Below the pieces are notes generated by a model. The model was not told the origin of the DNA. It did no database searches and saw only the letters and a list, made by a program, of their open reading frames with translations. A stretch of DNA of 64,000 nt, taken from assembly GCA_024529925.1 (NCBI GenBank), contig JAFEUB010001026.1:509001-573000 (forward strand), in the 5' to 3' direction. Made by a program: the position numbers and the translations under genes. This DNA comes from Ophthalmolycus amberensis. Lineage: Eukaryota; Chordata; Actinopteri; Perciformes; Zoarcidae. The first letter of the stretch is position 1. Each line of letters begins with the position of its first letter. Below, piece after piece: positions 1 through 12,028 of the stretch.

Positions 1-827
1 GTTCAGCCTGTGATTCAGTGACATCAATATCAGGTTGAGCAATGGCTCGAGCTCGCAGCTGGTCTCCATGACGTCTGTGTACTCTGGGTGACTTCAAATT
101 GTTTTCATTAAATATTACAGTTACTTACGCAGGAGCAAAGTCTTCGACTCAATCTGGCTGAAGGACTTTTTCCCATTTATCCATTTCCAGTGTATTCTCT
201 TCCCAACATCACCGTTGAACATGCGGGCAAGATGTTCCATGTAACCCGTTTCGTGTCATGTCCTCCGATGGTTGCCAGGGAGGTAATCTAAAATGGATCA
301 AAAAAGTACTGTTAACACTTTCCTGAATGTTTTTTCTACAATTTCACTTTTAAAATCATGCTTTTAAACATATTTAAAAAAGGAAAGAGAACTTACCAAA
401 CAAAGGCTAGGAGGTAGATCAGCTGCTCTCTCAGGTTTGTCTGAGTTCAGGAGGAAAGGTGAACCTCCCACCCCATTGTATGGTATGCCCCCTGTTGCCT
501 GGGTCCTAATGGTAGGCTGCAGTGGTGGCCGGCCAATAGAGGGCCACGGGGCCTGGCCCCACCCACCTTGAGCCACAAAAAAATAAAAAAATGATAATAT
601 TATTAATTTAAAAAATATATATAATATTAATAAATTATACAAATTGTCAATATTTGTGTTTTTGAGCTATGTAATATACCCAGTAATATTTGTAAAATAG
701 GATATCTGTGCAAAATAAATGCTTTTCCTGCTTGTCCTCTCCGATAGTGCACCTCTCAGCTGTCCCCGTGCACGTCTCTACTGGGCGTGCACGTGCTGGG
801 GCCAGATCGATTTGGCCCAAGGAAGAC
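1..827. other. Non-coding sequence, probably upstream intron of the znrf gene
   Basis: I see no gene here. The sequence is AT-rich, especially 585-720. A GC-richer patch at about 510-570 (ggtggccggccaatagagggccacggggcc) resembles a degraded DNA-transposon end, but no inverted partner or target duplication was found. The longest open frame on either strand is short and of low complexity. If the ZNRF exons at 4794 and 5126 belong to one gene, this stretch would be intronic or upstream of it. Confidence 0.4.
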
Positions 828-1170
828 GGGTCTAATAAGCAGCTGAGCCAATCACTGATTAAAGAAATAAATGAGTGACTTACAATTTAGCCAATCAGCG
901 CCCTAAAAAGACTTCCGGGAGGGCCATTCTCATCTGGCCCACGGCTGCGAGTGCCTGTGTCTCTCGCCAGGGCTCGTGTCTAGTTCTCATCTCGCGTGTT
1001 CTCGTGTTCAGACAGCAGACTCGCGGGAAAGGGAAGCAGTACATGCGAAGCTTCTGTACTAGCTGTACACCAGACAGGTTTGGCTAGCTGGATGACGCCA
1101 TGCTAATAATTTATTTCGCTTTTTTAAACAACGGGGACAGATCCAGCACGGACAGTTAGGGAGTGAGGGA
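828..1170 (-). repeat. Interspersed repeat, inverted copy of 47751-48112
   Basis: This stretch is recognisably the reverse complement of 47751-48112. Shared landmarks are a segment holding AGCCAATCA and a run around GAGTGACTTACAATTTAGCC, a stretch around GCTGTACACCAGACAGG and GGCTAGCTGGATGACG, and the end ATCCAGCACGGACAGTTAGG. The two copies differ by substitutions and small indels, so they are old. No coding potential is evident and I could not assign a family. Confidence 0.7.
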
Positions 1171-4100
1171 TGAGGAGGTAAGGAAACATGAGAACACCAG
1201 GACACACATGAGAACTCTGTCAAGCTACATATTAGGCAAAGTGAACATCTTTTATTCTACATAGTTGTCCTCAGTCTCATCTGCTTAACTTGGTCATGGA
1301 GGCATCAACATGTAATTGAGATGTTAAATTAACAGTGAAAACTCATCATAGCTTAATTTAAAATCAGTATTCATAATTACACTTCATGTTTACTTCTCCT
1401 GATCTTTACCTCCTATAACAAGGTCCATAGGGGCATCTCAATAAATGAACATGTTATATTATATTATATTATATCAGTGTTATTTACTGTGTTTTTTCGT
1501 GTTGGAATAAATGTTAAATATTTAACTGCAAAGTAGTAATGCGTGTTTGATACTTTAATTTTTTTGCATTAAATCATACTGGGATGTTTGCTGAAATTGA
1601 TAGGATGGCCCTACCTAGAAAATTTTCCACCAGCCGCCACTGGTAGGCTGCCTGTTACCTGCCTGCAGTATTTGAATGGGGGGGAAAAGGCGCGTTCGAT
1701 GTGCGGATACGCTCGGTGTCCGCAGCGAGTCCGCTGTTTGACGGTGCGCGATCCGGGGGCGACCTGAGGGCGGATCCGCCCGGAGTCGACTTATGAACTC
1801 ACAATATTCACAAGAACCTGTGAAAACAAGAAGAAAACTATTAGCTCAACTTTCAGCTCAACAACCCAGTTCCAGTAACATTAACTCCACTGCAAAACGT
1901 TACCCAGCCTCTGCTAATAACCAACTAATGACCTCTTGCCTTGAGAAGCTAGCTAAGTTACTGCTATAAATGCAATAAATAACTCCTGTGCAACCTAACC
2001 AAACACCATTTTTAAAAGCTAACGTAACGTTATCGTCAGCTAGCTTAAAACACAGCACATGCTAAAGTGTTAAACTGGACCCCACAGAAAATCGTTAGCA
2101 TGCTAACACTCAGCTAGCGTTAACGTTTAGCTTACTAGTTGAAATAAATGCTCCCAGAATGATATCTAACATTACAGTCAATATGGTGAGAGTACACACT
2201 CACCATTCCACTTGGTGTAAAGTTGTTTCCGAAATCCCGCAGCTCCGTCAAAACCAGGTTACATTTCACGGTCGGACGCAGGAGGAGCGGACTCCTTTGG
2301 ACTAGTCACTGCGCTGCACACGGCACTAATGCTTTATAGAGTGAAATTCAAACGGCCCCTCCCCCCCGCCCTTACAGAAACGTAACCTCTGCTAAACATG
2401 ATCATTGCACTCAATATTTCAGCTGATTAGTGCAAACAATTAAATAGATTTAGTAACGACACAGTTGTTTAGTTTTACAAAACATGAAAGTATAAGTAAT
2501 GACTACTCAAAAGTTGAATTTGAAATAAATTTGGGTTTACAGTGCATGTACGAGGAACGGGGCCCTGGTCCTGGAGCATAAAAGCCCTGCTCCAGTGTTG
2601 CTCTGCCCTGGTCTTTCTCCGGCGTACGTGGAGTGATCTCTGCCAGTGGCTGCCCGTTATATTTTGGTTTTGGTCTTTGGTTTCGCTGACAACACCCCAC
2701 ACTTCATCTCACACGCATCCACGTTCAGATTACTGATGTTACTGACTGACACACTTCACAAAGGTAATTACTTCTTTATTTAGTTAAAATAAATACTTTA
2801 CTTTATCACCGTCCCTTGTATCTGCGAGTATCTGCAGCATACATCAGTATTCTCAATCTGTCTGTCTGACTGTATGAATGAATGAATGAACCGGCACAGG
2901 TCATTAAAGATGTTTCCCCCTCAGCCGAGCTGAGCTGTGCTGCAGCCCATAATAACTAGCTTTCTGGGCCTATGTGGGTTAATCCACTGTTACATAAGGA
3001 CAGTTCTAATGACTGTGTGTTTTGCTGCAGGTGATGGGTTTAATGGTGCATACTCTGACTTTCACTTTAGACCCGGACCAATGCTATGCATAGCAGGAAA
3101 GGATGAGAACTGCTGAGTGTTAACACACACACACACAGAAGGGATACAGAGGTTTAGTTTTCCAGGTGGCCATTCAGCCCAGATTGAGTGCAGTAACACA
3201 GACAGGAAAATATTTCAAAGTGAGCCAACACATCAATGCTGCCTTCAGGGATATTTTGGTAATAACAGAATTACAACTTGGGTATGCATGAAAGATATGA
3301 AGGTAGTAGTGGAGACAATTACAACAGTACACCTGTATTCTTATGTATACTATGTGTAGTATTACTAAGGAAGTACTATAAGTCGTTGTGACATTCAACA
3401 CAAGCATGTTACTTTATTACTACATCTTAGTATTATTAGTGTTATTGTGTTTTTTTGTATAATTATATATAGTTTATACTATATCATAGTAATCTTTTTA
3501 TTTGTATTATATATTCACAGTACTGTAGTATTACTGTATAATGTGTCTATAATTAACGTATCCTCATATGACTGAATGATATCTTGTGAAAAGTTCTTAT
3601 TTTTCGTACATTTTCCTACAAATGGCCAGCAACACGAGCATCAGTGCGCCTGTGGAAGCCGCTGCAGGGTTTGAGCAACTAAACTTGGGTAGGTTTAGGA
3701 GAAGATGGTGGTTTGGGTTACAATCCGTACTGAAGTGGTGTTGCTGAAGTATGGAAGTTGACTTTTGGTTTCACTTGGGACATGACCAGTCTCCCTGGTG
3801 AAAGTCCACTCGCCTCTCTGTGGGGATTTTCTCTTTGTAATACATCACCTGACTCTTCATAGTTATAGTTAGAACAGCCTGGTATGCTGCACATAGATTA
3901 TTCATAACACTATAAAGTTATGCATGTATATATATACTTTTTTTTTTATATTTCTTTATTCTGTACATGTATATTGTAACTGTTATACACATCATGGCTG
4001 GTTGCAGAGGTGGAATTCTGGGTTGCTTTTGCACCTATGAGTGTCAACAACAGATTGCCATGAATATTTCTGTGTATATTCATCGTCACCAGAGGAACAC

Positions 4101-4793
4101 ATGCGCTTCCTCTAACACCGACCACAGGTGAACTTTGCACACAAGATATCGTAATCTAGTGGGAGGGTTGCAATGAATTCCTGCGTACAATAAACTGTTT
4201 TCATTTGAATTACCATCTACAGGAAAATATAATATTTTAAAGGTTCCATATACGGGATTCAGAGCATTAATATAGCAGCAAACAACTATTTTCTTTCCTT
4301 TTTTGTGGTTTATATATAATATATATATTACATATATATATATTTATATATAATACTTTTTTTTTTCTTCACATAAATCAATTCAAACTAAATAGCACAA
4401 AGATCCCTAAAATGTTGGTTAAGAAATAAAAAATGGTGATAAAAACTTTACTAGTCTCGTACAAAAATAACTTTCCTTACAATAATAGTAATAATAATTC
4501 AGTAGAACAGTGACTGTTAAACGGTATACCTCTCCAGAAAAATTGAATAACCAGAAGCACAAAAAAAACTTAAGTTAAACTAAGACAAATGTTCACATGT
4601 TTATGTGTATTTTATTTAATAAGGGATGATGCTCATTAATTATCATAATATGCCAGATTTAGCTGTGCAGGCAAATTTTCATCTGCCGTCCTGGCTGGTT
4701 GATGGTTTTACAACTTAAACATACAGAAACATGTATCATATATATCATGCTTTGCTGCAGTTTCTTTGTGTGTAACCTACTTTCATATTACAG
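1171..4793. other. Non-coding stretch with simple repeats and a CpG-rich patch
   Basis: No exon could be recognised. There is a (TATAT)n tract at about 1451-1475, a CpG-rich patch at about 1688-1795 with many CG dinucleotides, an (AATG)4 tract at about 2875-2890, a (CA)n tract at about 3124-3138 and an AT-dinucleotide tract at about 4312-4352. I looked for the zinc-finger exon that precedes the RING exon in ZNRF genes and did not see it, so it may lie before the window. Confidence 0.4.
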
Positions 4794-4899
4794 AGGACGT
4801 CCTGACCAAGGATGCAGGAGAATGTGCAATATGCCTGGAGGAGCTGGTGCAGGGAGACACCATCGCCCGCCTGCCCTGCCTCTGTATCTACCATAAAGG
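4794..4899 (+). CDS. znrf2: ZNRF-family E3 ubiquitin ligase, penultimate coding exon (RING first half)
   Basis: The exon is bounded by a polypyrimidine-AG acceptor (tttcatattacag) and a GTAAG donor. It encodes the start of a RING domain, with GECAICLEEL giving the first zinc-binding pair (CxxC), QGDTIARLP, then CLCIYHKG giving the next ligands. This wording is diagnostic of ZNRF1/ZNRF2, membrane-associated E3 ligases that carry an N-terminal myristoylation site, a zinc finger and a C-terminal RING. The frame continues into 5126-5183 (phase 2 to phase 1). The zinc-finger and N-terminal exons are not visible in the window. The call of ZNRF2 over ZNRF1 rests on the last residues of the next exon and on memory of the family. 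Confidence 0.85.
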
Positions 4900-4998
4900 G
4901 TAAGAAGGTTTCTTTCTCTTGCTTTACTTTTTCTCTCCAACGCAGCTCACTACAAAAACATTGTCAGGGAATGATGAAGGAAAAACACTTGATTTGGT

Positions 4999-5051
4999 GA
5001 TCTGGTGACATCTAGTGGTGAAGGGTGGTCACCACTAGATGTCACCAGATC
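4999..5051. repeat. Perfect 23-bp inverted repeat with 7-nt loop in the znrf intron
   Basis: The arm at 4999-5021 (starting GATCTGGTGACATCTAGTGG) is exactly complementary to 5029-5051, with a 7-nt spacer AGGGTGG. It lies in the 226-bp intron between the two RING exons, so it would form a stem in the pre-mRNA. It could be a tiny palindromic MITE end or a recent inverted duplication. No target-site duplication was identified. Confidence 0.9.
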
Positions 5052-5125
5052 CAACATGTTGGAGTTTTGATGAGAACTACTGTACAATTATCTGTCCTTG
5101 TGTTTCACTCTTCTTCCTTACTTAG

Positions 5126-5183
5126 CTGCATTGATGAGTGGTTTGAAGTGAACAGATCGTGTCCAGAGCATCCATCAGATTAA
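5126..5183 (+). CDS. znrf2: ZNRF-family E3 ubiquitin ligase, terminal coding exon
   Basis: After the acceptor cttacttag, the frame carried from the exon at 4794-4899 reads CIDEWFEVNRSCPEHPSD and then stops (TAA at 5181-5183). This completes the RING: the Cys of CID and the Cys of CPEH are zinc ligands, and Trp in DEWF sits where RING domains carry their E2-contact tryptophan. The end EHPSD is what I recall for ZNRF2, whereas ZNRF1 ends in EHPAD with SWFEV in place of EWFEV. The protein ends 13 residues after the Trp, as is normal for the family. The region following is 3' UTR or intergenic. Confidence 0.87.
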
Positions 5184-6892
5184 AGCTGCTTTGCACTGGT
5201 AAAGTATCCCCAACAACCCATTGTTTTTGTCCTGATTTAACCTGTTTTTAATATTCTCTCTTGGTTGTTTGGTGCCAGGTATTCCACAATGTGAGGGATC
5301 TACAAAAGAGAGTGTGGATCCAGGGAGACTGCTGGACACTGTGATCTGTTTAACCCCCCACCCCCACCTATGATGTAGTGCCACTGTGTGCCAAATCTCA
5401 TTTAAGCAATCTTCAGGGATACAGATGTTTGTGTTTATGTTTAAGTTGCACATCTACGCTCAGTCTCCTTCTGGACGAATTGGTCTCCACCTCACGTCCT
5501 CTCTGGCCCTGACACTCAGAGCTACACAGGACATCACGGCAGGCGGGGCTCCTCCTCCTGAGTGGCCAGTGGACAGCAGGTGTCAGCTGATTGTACATCC
5601 GGACGCTGGAGGCGGTGGACAAGGTCCTGGAAGTCGGGGGCTGTCGCTCCCTTCTTCCTTCAGCGTCAGGGTTTACCAGTGCCTTGTTGTTCGGATACCC
5701 AGCCTCAGCGAGGCAGGACAGAGGAGGACCGGCCTGTCAGCAGAGAGGGCTGGACGGACTCGCAGGAGCGTCTCGCCACAACTGCTAGTCCAGCAGAAAC
5801 GAGCCAGAGACGGGAGAGCAGCTCGGACATTTTCAGAACCGAAGCTGCTGCTGAAAAAATGGTGCCAATCAACTGTGAATATTGTCAAACACACACACAC
5901 TTTATCATCAGTGCTTTTTTAATCACACACCATGGAGTAGAGTCTTCAGGTACCAAAACCTGACCCCAATCCTGGAAAGGACCCCTGACTTACTGACCTG
6001 AGCCAAAACTAGAGTCCTGCTGCCAACATGACATTTTGGCTCAGAAACATTATCTTGTGTGAACTAGACCCTTCTCATGTCATAACATGATATGTTTCTT
6101 GTTAATGACATATAGGAATGTGAGGAAGATTCTGGTTATACTACGTATCATGTTACGAGGACAAACTGTTCTTGTTTTAAAGAGATTTGTTGATTTTGTG
6201 TTATAACAATACGATTTTTGATAAAACAAGATGTTGTTATGACATGAAAAGTTTGTTCTTAAAACAATGTGTAGTGACTAACATGAAAAATATCATTTTA
6301 TAACATGAATAGGATCTCATAAGAAACATTTTAACATCAACGAGAAAGTGACATTTTTTATTTTTACTTTTTATTTTGTCCAATTTGCTATGTTGGTTTT
6401 TTGCTTCCATGGAAATATGAGATTCTCTTTTTTTTCATGAAGTCTGTGATGTAGTCTATAATGTAGGCTGTGTATTAATTATAACATTTGGTCATACCTC
6501 CGTTGATACAAATATGATGAAACTCAGAGGAAAAAAATGTGTTCTGAAGTTCACATTTATCATATCTATCATATCAGTGTCTGATCTAGACTTACAATAA
6601 ACCAAACACTGTTATAGAAGTCGAACACAGAGAAAATGGAGTTAAAATAGATGAATAAAACACAAGATATACTTCTTTTTTTTATTTTTTATTTAAATAA
6701 TAAATTGAAACCTAAAGATAGTTTATGGAGTATCTGATCCTATTTTAAATCCCAATTTTTCCATTTGTTTTTTCAGTTGTATTAGTGTTTCCCTCTGGAG
6801 TTTTTTTGTCCCCGTCTAGTTTCTCTCGTGCACGTGCATGAGGTCACATGGACAAGGGTGACGACATACATAGTGCTGTCAATGGGTACTTC
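5184..6892. other. Probable znrf 3' UTR and following non-coding sequence
   Basis: The open frames at 5386-5963 overlap each other on both strands and have no recognisable domain, so I do not treat them as genes. A (CA)n tract lies at about 5888-5900. The stretch from about 6000 is AT-rich and contains AATAAA at about 6596, which could be a polyadenylation signal, but the transcript end cannot be fixed from sequence alone. Confidence 0.4.
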
Positions 6893-7016
6893 TCAAGTTT
6901 CTTAATTGTCGTTTCCTCGCTCCTCGCATGGTTTCCTCCATGCATCCCTGGAAGGACTAAGACGCAAGGAAAGGACCCAAGTGGGGGATGCAATTAAGAG
7001 ACTTGAGAAGTACCCA
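6893..7016. repeat. MITE-like element with 26-bp terminal inverted repeats
   Basis: The left end 6893-6918 (TGGGTACTTCTCAAGTTTCT...) and right end 6991-7016 are complementary at 25 of 26 positions. The whole unit is 124 bp and has no coding capacity, which suits a miniature inverted-repeat transposon. The immediate flanks do not show a clear duplication, so the superfamily is unassigned. Confidence 0.7.
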
Positions 7017-10000
7017 ATGATGTCACTATTCTACAGGTGGCAGTAATGTGCCGAGAAATGCTGCAATGCACCAGCAGAGGCAGTACACGTGAATGGTTTC
7101 ATCAAAGGAGAATATAGTCTTTGGTGAATGTCAAAGAGACTTTAATTTGTCAACATAACTTTAATTTGTATGCTACAAAACCCAACAGGGCACCTTTTAG
7201 TGTAATCCCACGTTTCCTTGTAATCTGCTCTGCGTCTTCTATTTCTATGATGGTGTTTGATGAGTTCTAACTTTGCATATGTGACACTGCTTGCTTTGGT
7301 CTGTGACAGTCACTGAGCCTGCATACTGAGGAGCACATCAGCTGAAATGTTTGTGATTGTTAAATGTCTGCATCTAATTAATACGGATAAAGCAAATGTG
7401 AACTTCAAACACTCTTTTTGACGTGTTATTGACAGATGACAGTAGAGAGCGCAGTGACTTGGGTGAGCACATTCATAGCAACATTCAAATGTTGGTCCCC
7501 AAGTGACCTTTTGTTTCACTAAAACTCTGTTGAGAACAGGATGTGGTTGAGGTCAAGCCAGCTGGTGATAGGTTGACTGAACTACAGCAGACGGGTCGAA
7601 CCGTGGCAGCTTCCTGCATTCATACAGACACAGCACCAAGTAGAGTGGTCCAGGATCTGAGGGGCACTGAAATGACTGACCTGACACTGATCCAGTCTGT
7701 TGGTTGGGGTTTCATGGGTTTAGGATTGCATCAGGACCTCTACCACGGAGGAGCTGAAGAGGCAGCTCGCGCACCCCCAGGGGTGCGCGCACCACACTTC
7801 GGGAATCCCTGCTGTAGAGCATACAGACTTTGATCCAGTGAAAACATGTCAAAGTTGATCTCACTGACGAGCTCATCATCCACCAGAGAATATGAACTCC
7901 TCAGTGAAATCACTGAGTGTGGGTTCCAAAGCTCAGTTTCCTCCTCTTCTTTCCATTGCACAGAGCCCAGTGCTCGACCCGACACCATGAACACTCTTTT
8001 ATCTTTTGTACTGGAAAAGCAAATGAGCTGCTTTTAAAAGCAATCTGTGTAGACATGGTGAATGTTTCATTGAGAGGGTCCGGTTTGGAATTGCCTAAAT
8101 AGCACGAAAAGCATTTATGTTTTCTACGAGACAAGTTTTAATTTCTTCACACACTACTCAACACAAGGTACATGTGTGATAGCAAGTTCTATAACATTAC
8201 TGTCAAAAAACAAAAGGTAAGGAGAGAACACTATTTAGCTCACACTGACAAAATGGATCACCAGAATGTTTTTTTCTTGCCTCTCAGGGCATCCATACAC
8301 AAAATATACTGAAGTAAAAAGTAAATCTTGAGAAACTTCATGGAATTGAAATACTAAATTACTGGAGTATTCCTTTTTAGGCACCCCCATTATTTATATG
8401 ATAATACCTTACTAATACTGTTTGATTTCATGTTGTGTCATTCTCTGGTTATGAAGCCATGAGGGATCAGTTTGTGGGTCACTGGAGGAAGAACTGAGTG
8501 AGCTTTGGGATCCTCACTCATGTTGTGTTTGTAAAGCTGACACAGTCTTGTAACTCGCTGTCCCTCCGCTCAGAGGGACACACAGTCATAGAGTTGTCCT
8601 CTGCAGTGTGTGGATGAGGGAGTGTTCTTCTGTTTGTAGCAATATTCTGAACATTTGGCTCATACTCTACCTTCGTCTCTTTAATCTGACTTCTGCAATC
8701 AATCATCGATCATTTACATGACTGATTAATCAAAGGTTTGACAATGACTAGTGACGTCTTTCTCTGTCTGTGTGAGGACGAGAGCAACAGATTTAGCCTT
8801 GCCAGATATGACATTCAATCATCTGTCCTTTATTGTTGATTTCTAACAGCAGCTGGCAACAGCACAGTTTCATTTGTTATTTTATATGGCCTAGGAAGGT
8901 TCATTTATTGTTTGTGAACCTACTCTCTCGCAAAGCTCAAAACCAGAGAAGTACTTCTCAAACTGGTGATGTCATCAAGCTGCTCCGCAACTAATTTGTG
9001 TTTTCTTTTTTTATACCTAAATGGCTCATTTGGGTATAGGATATTCCATCCTAGTGAAATGTCCCCATATACTCAAAACATATCTGTGGGTGCTCTGTGT
9101 CATCTAGAACATCTTTCCTAATTCATTATCTATGGAGCACTACCACACTATACTTGATGACATCACACATTTGAGTTTTGGGATTTGGGAAAGAGATGTT
9201 CATGTATGTAATATTTGTGGACTGCCATAGACCATCGGGATAACATGGATGGATTTTGAAAATGGGCATTTCCCTTTAAAGGAAACCATAACCAGGGGGT
9301 GGAGTGTCAGAGAAGCTCACATTTGGTGCTATAAGAACACAGGACATTAAAATTCCTCGTCCACTTACTTGCTGTCCAAAGCTTTCAGCCATGGCCTCAA
9401 CAATGGACAACTGATGGACAACTCAACAATCTCCATGATGAACTGTTGCCTGCATCTGAAGGGGATACCACCATATCAGCAGAGCAATAACATAATGCAC
9501 AGCAGACTATAGAGCAGATTACATTTTTTTGTTAAAATATTGTGCTTTATTGTGAGCTATTCAAGTTTTTGGGTTTATAAGTTCATTTAAAATTAATAAA
9601 TGTTTCATTGATATGAACCGGTGCCACATGCACATTAAAGGAGGTTTCACAAGTGAGGACAGAAGAGTAAACTGACTAAAATGACTGCACGTGTGCTGAC
9701 TAAGCAATAATAACATTAAATGAGAGAAGTTAATCGACAGGAGAATGAATATTTATAGAGAATAGAGAATGCCTTACTGTATCCTTTTATATTTTTATAT
9801 TTTGAATTGTCATCAGCCGCCTGAATTTTGTGTTCTCCTGTAAAAGATAAAGACATTTACACCTTAAATTGGTGCATACCAATGTACCTTACCTTAATCT
9901 GTTCAAGCCATAGTACACAGTACTGTGTCAAAAAACACATATACCACTCATTCGTTATATTTCATCCGTTCAGGTGCATAACCATCCAGTAGGATTAACT

Positions 10001-10234
10001 AGCACAGCAACACTGAAATGATCCCTCACCGCCATGCCATCAGCAGTGACAACTGATCCTCCCTAACCCTCTATGGCACGACTTTATTTTGGGGGGTAAA
10101 AAATATTTCACCCCATTTTTGGGGAGCTTGGGAGTCCCTAATAATATATCAATCATAAAATGTGTGAACATGATCAGGCAGTCAGGCTCATTTGAGACAC
10201 AATTAGGAGGTCAGGGGTCAGTCAGCAGAGTAAC

Positions 10235-10265
<31 letters not shown>

Positions 10266-10380
10266 TGCTCGCACACATTCACCAACGTACTAATGTACGT
10301 AAATTAAGAAAAAAAAGGCCTAACGCTAAAAACTAATATTTAGGTAATAAATCAAAAAAACAGAAAAGGGAACAAGACAA
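7017..10380. other. Non-coding stretch
   Basis: No gene is supported. At 7765-7790 a GC-rich palindrome (GCGCACCCC, CAG, GGGTGCGC) sits in a segment that ends in GGGAATCCCTG and resembles a degraded hAT terminus. A (GT)13 microsatellite lies at 10235-10261. The remaining sequence is unremarkable AT-rich DNA. Confidence 0.45.
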
Positions 10381-11329
10381 GGGGCCTTTCTCAATACCAA
10401 GTACGGACTTGTGTACTTTGGAGTCTGTTCTTAAGAGCATAAAAGGCTGGAAATGTACCTTGAACCATAAAGGTGTGTAAGCATCAGATTCTAATGAAAA
10501 CATCATGAAACAGTGGAATTAACAGCCCTGAGCCATTTCTTTGAAGAACATCTTTGAAAATATGTTTACTTTCACAAAATCCACTTTTGGCCTCTTCCCA
10601 GGCTGAAACGTCTTTTAAGAGCATAAAAGGGTGGGAATGTACCTTAAACCAGTAAAGGTGTGTAAGCTATTATGTTGAGTATGTTAAGAAGCAGGGTTGG
10701 ATGTTGAGCTGGGTGAGTGCATACTTCAGTCGAGAGACTGTCCACTCTGAAATGCGGGATGTATAGGGCCATCGGAGCGTTGGCGTGGGGGAGAAGGGTC
10801 GCTGTGGTTTTGGCCGTTGCTCGAGCGGCTGGATCTCGAGGGGGTGGAAGAGTGGCGTTGTGGAGGGACGATATCCCTCGGGGATCTCCTCCTGGGGTTG
10901 TTGGAAGGCAAAGGACCGACAACTTCGGAATTGTCCGAGGATAGGGTTAGCTGTGGCTAAAAGTGAAACTGGTGGGGGGGAATAAGTCAGAGAACGCTGG
11001 AAGTGTCTGCTGGCGGAGCTGTGGAAATGAGGTGTGTTTAAGATGGGATGGTAACGCTAGTGGGGGTAGGGGTGGAGGAAGGGGGGGGGGGGGGGTGGCA
11101 TAGGCAGGAAGATACAACTGTTGCATTCCTGGCAAGAAAACCAAAGGGAGCAGCTCGGGTAGCCGGTAGAGGTGGGAGGAGTGAGCCGAAGTTGGCCGGG
11201 ATGGGTCGAACATGGAAGGTAGAAGTAACAGAACATGAAAGGATGCCAGGATGGGGGGGTGGATGTGCCTGGGTTAATCGTGAAGTTAGGGGGAAAAAAC
11301 ATAGCGAGGAGATGTCTCTGTCCATCTTT

Positions 11330-11661
11330 CAGTTTTAGCAATGAAAACGTTGGCCTCATGTGCTTTAGGTTCAAACCAACAAAGCTGGTCGTTCATAAAT
11401 TCCTCCTCAGTAAGGAACTGTTTCAGAGCATAGTTTTTCTCTTCAAAGTCTCTGAGTAACCCTTCATAGTCAACTTAGTTTTCGTTTTATAGTGCTAACA
11501 TCAGGATCCTCCTCCCGTAGTCGCTCTAGTCCCCTGATTTTGCTCGTTAGCTGAGCTAGCTTACTCCGTCTTTGCTGTAATAGCTTATACCTTGTTTCAT
11601 CTGCAGCCTTCTCTGTCATTTTCACTTGCCTTTTCCCAATGACAAACTCTTCTTCTTCCAT
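11330..11661 (-). pseudogene. Retroelement-like coiled-coil frame (Gag-like N-terminus?), frameshifted
   Basis: On the minus strand an ATG at 11661 (after ...gaaacgctatc) opens MEEEEFVIGKRQVKMTEKAA, a charged region rich in Lys, Glu, Arg and Leu with heptad-like spacing (about 62 residues), ending at a stop near 11470. A different frame then continues a similar charged sequence with RDFEEKNYALKQFLTEEEFM and CWFEPKAHEANVF, suggesting one ancestral protein broken by a frameshift. Downstream minus-strand sequence is Pro/Ser/Arg-rich. I recall comparable wording in the first ORF of fish LTR-retroelements of the BEL/Pao type, but I cannot confirm the family. No enzymatic domain is visible. Confidence 0.45.
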
Positions 11662-11749
11662 GATAGCGTTTCAATCAGGTTCCTTTTGCTTCACAGTAAT
11701 ACTGTTAATTAGTGGTGTCACGGATCACAGGATCGATCCGTGATCCGTT

Positions 11750-11835
11750 CGGATCACCCCTCACGGTTCGGATCACCCCTCACGGTTCGGATCACCCCTC
11801 ACGGTTCGGATCACCCCTCACGGTTCGGATCACTT
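11750..11835 (+). repeat. Four 19-bp subterminal tandem repeats of the hAT
   Basis: The unit CGGATCACCCCTCACGGTT is repeated four times without change from 11750, followed by a partial fifth copy. Related GATCCGAACCGTGA motifs in reverse orientation occur at 12918-12985. Such clusters near hAT ends are known transposase-binding regions; that role is inferred here. Confidence 0.9.
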
Positions 11836-12028
11836 GTGAACCGCGGATCAATCGAGTATTTTTTTTTCTTACAGCGTAATCATCATAGTGTGTAATAAAG
11901 TTCTACTGCTGCTGTTCCTTTTCAAGTAGCAAGTCCCCGAATATCAATGCAGAGTGTCAGTGAACAGATATAACGCAGTAGTGTGTTCACGTGAACGGAG
12001 CAGGTTAGAAGCATTTAACGGTGAAGTC

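Noticed and set aside
5386..5963. Overlapping open frames of up to 178 codons on the plus strand after the znrf exons
   Set aside because: They overlap in several frames and on both strands, lack any recognisable domain and lie in the probable 3' UTR; low stop density comes from a GC-rich patch.
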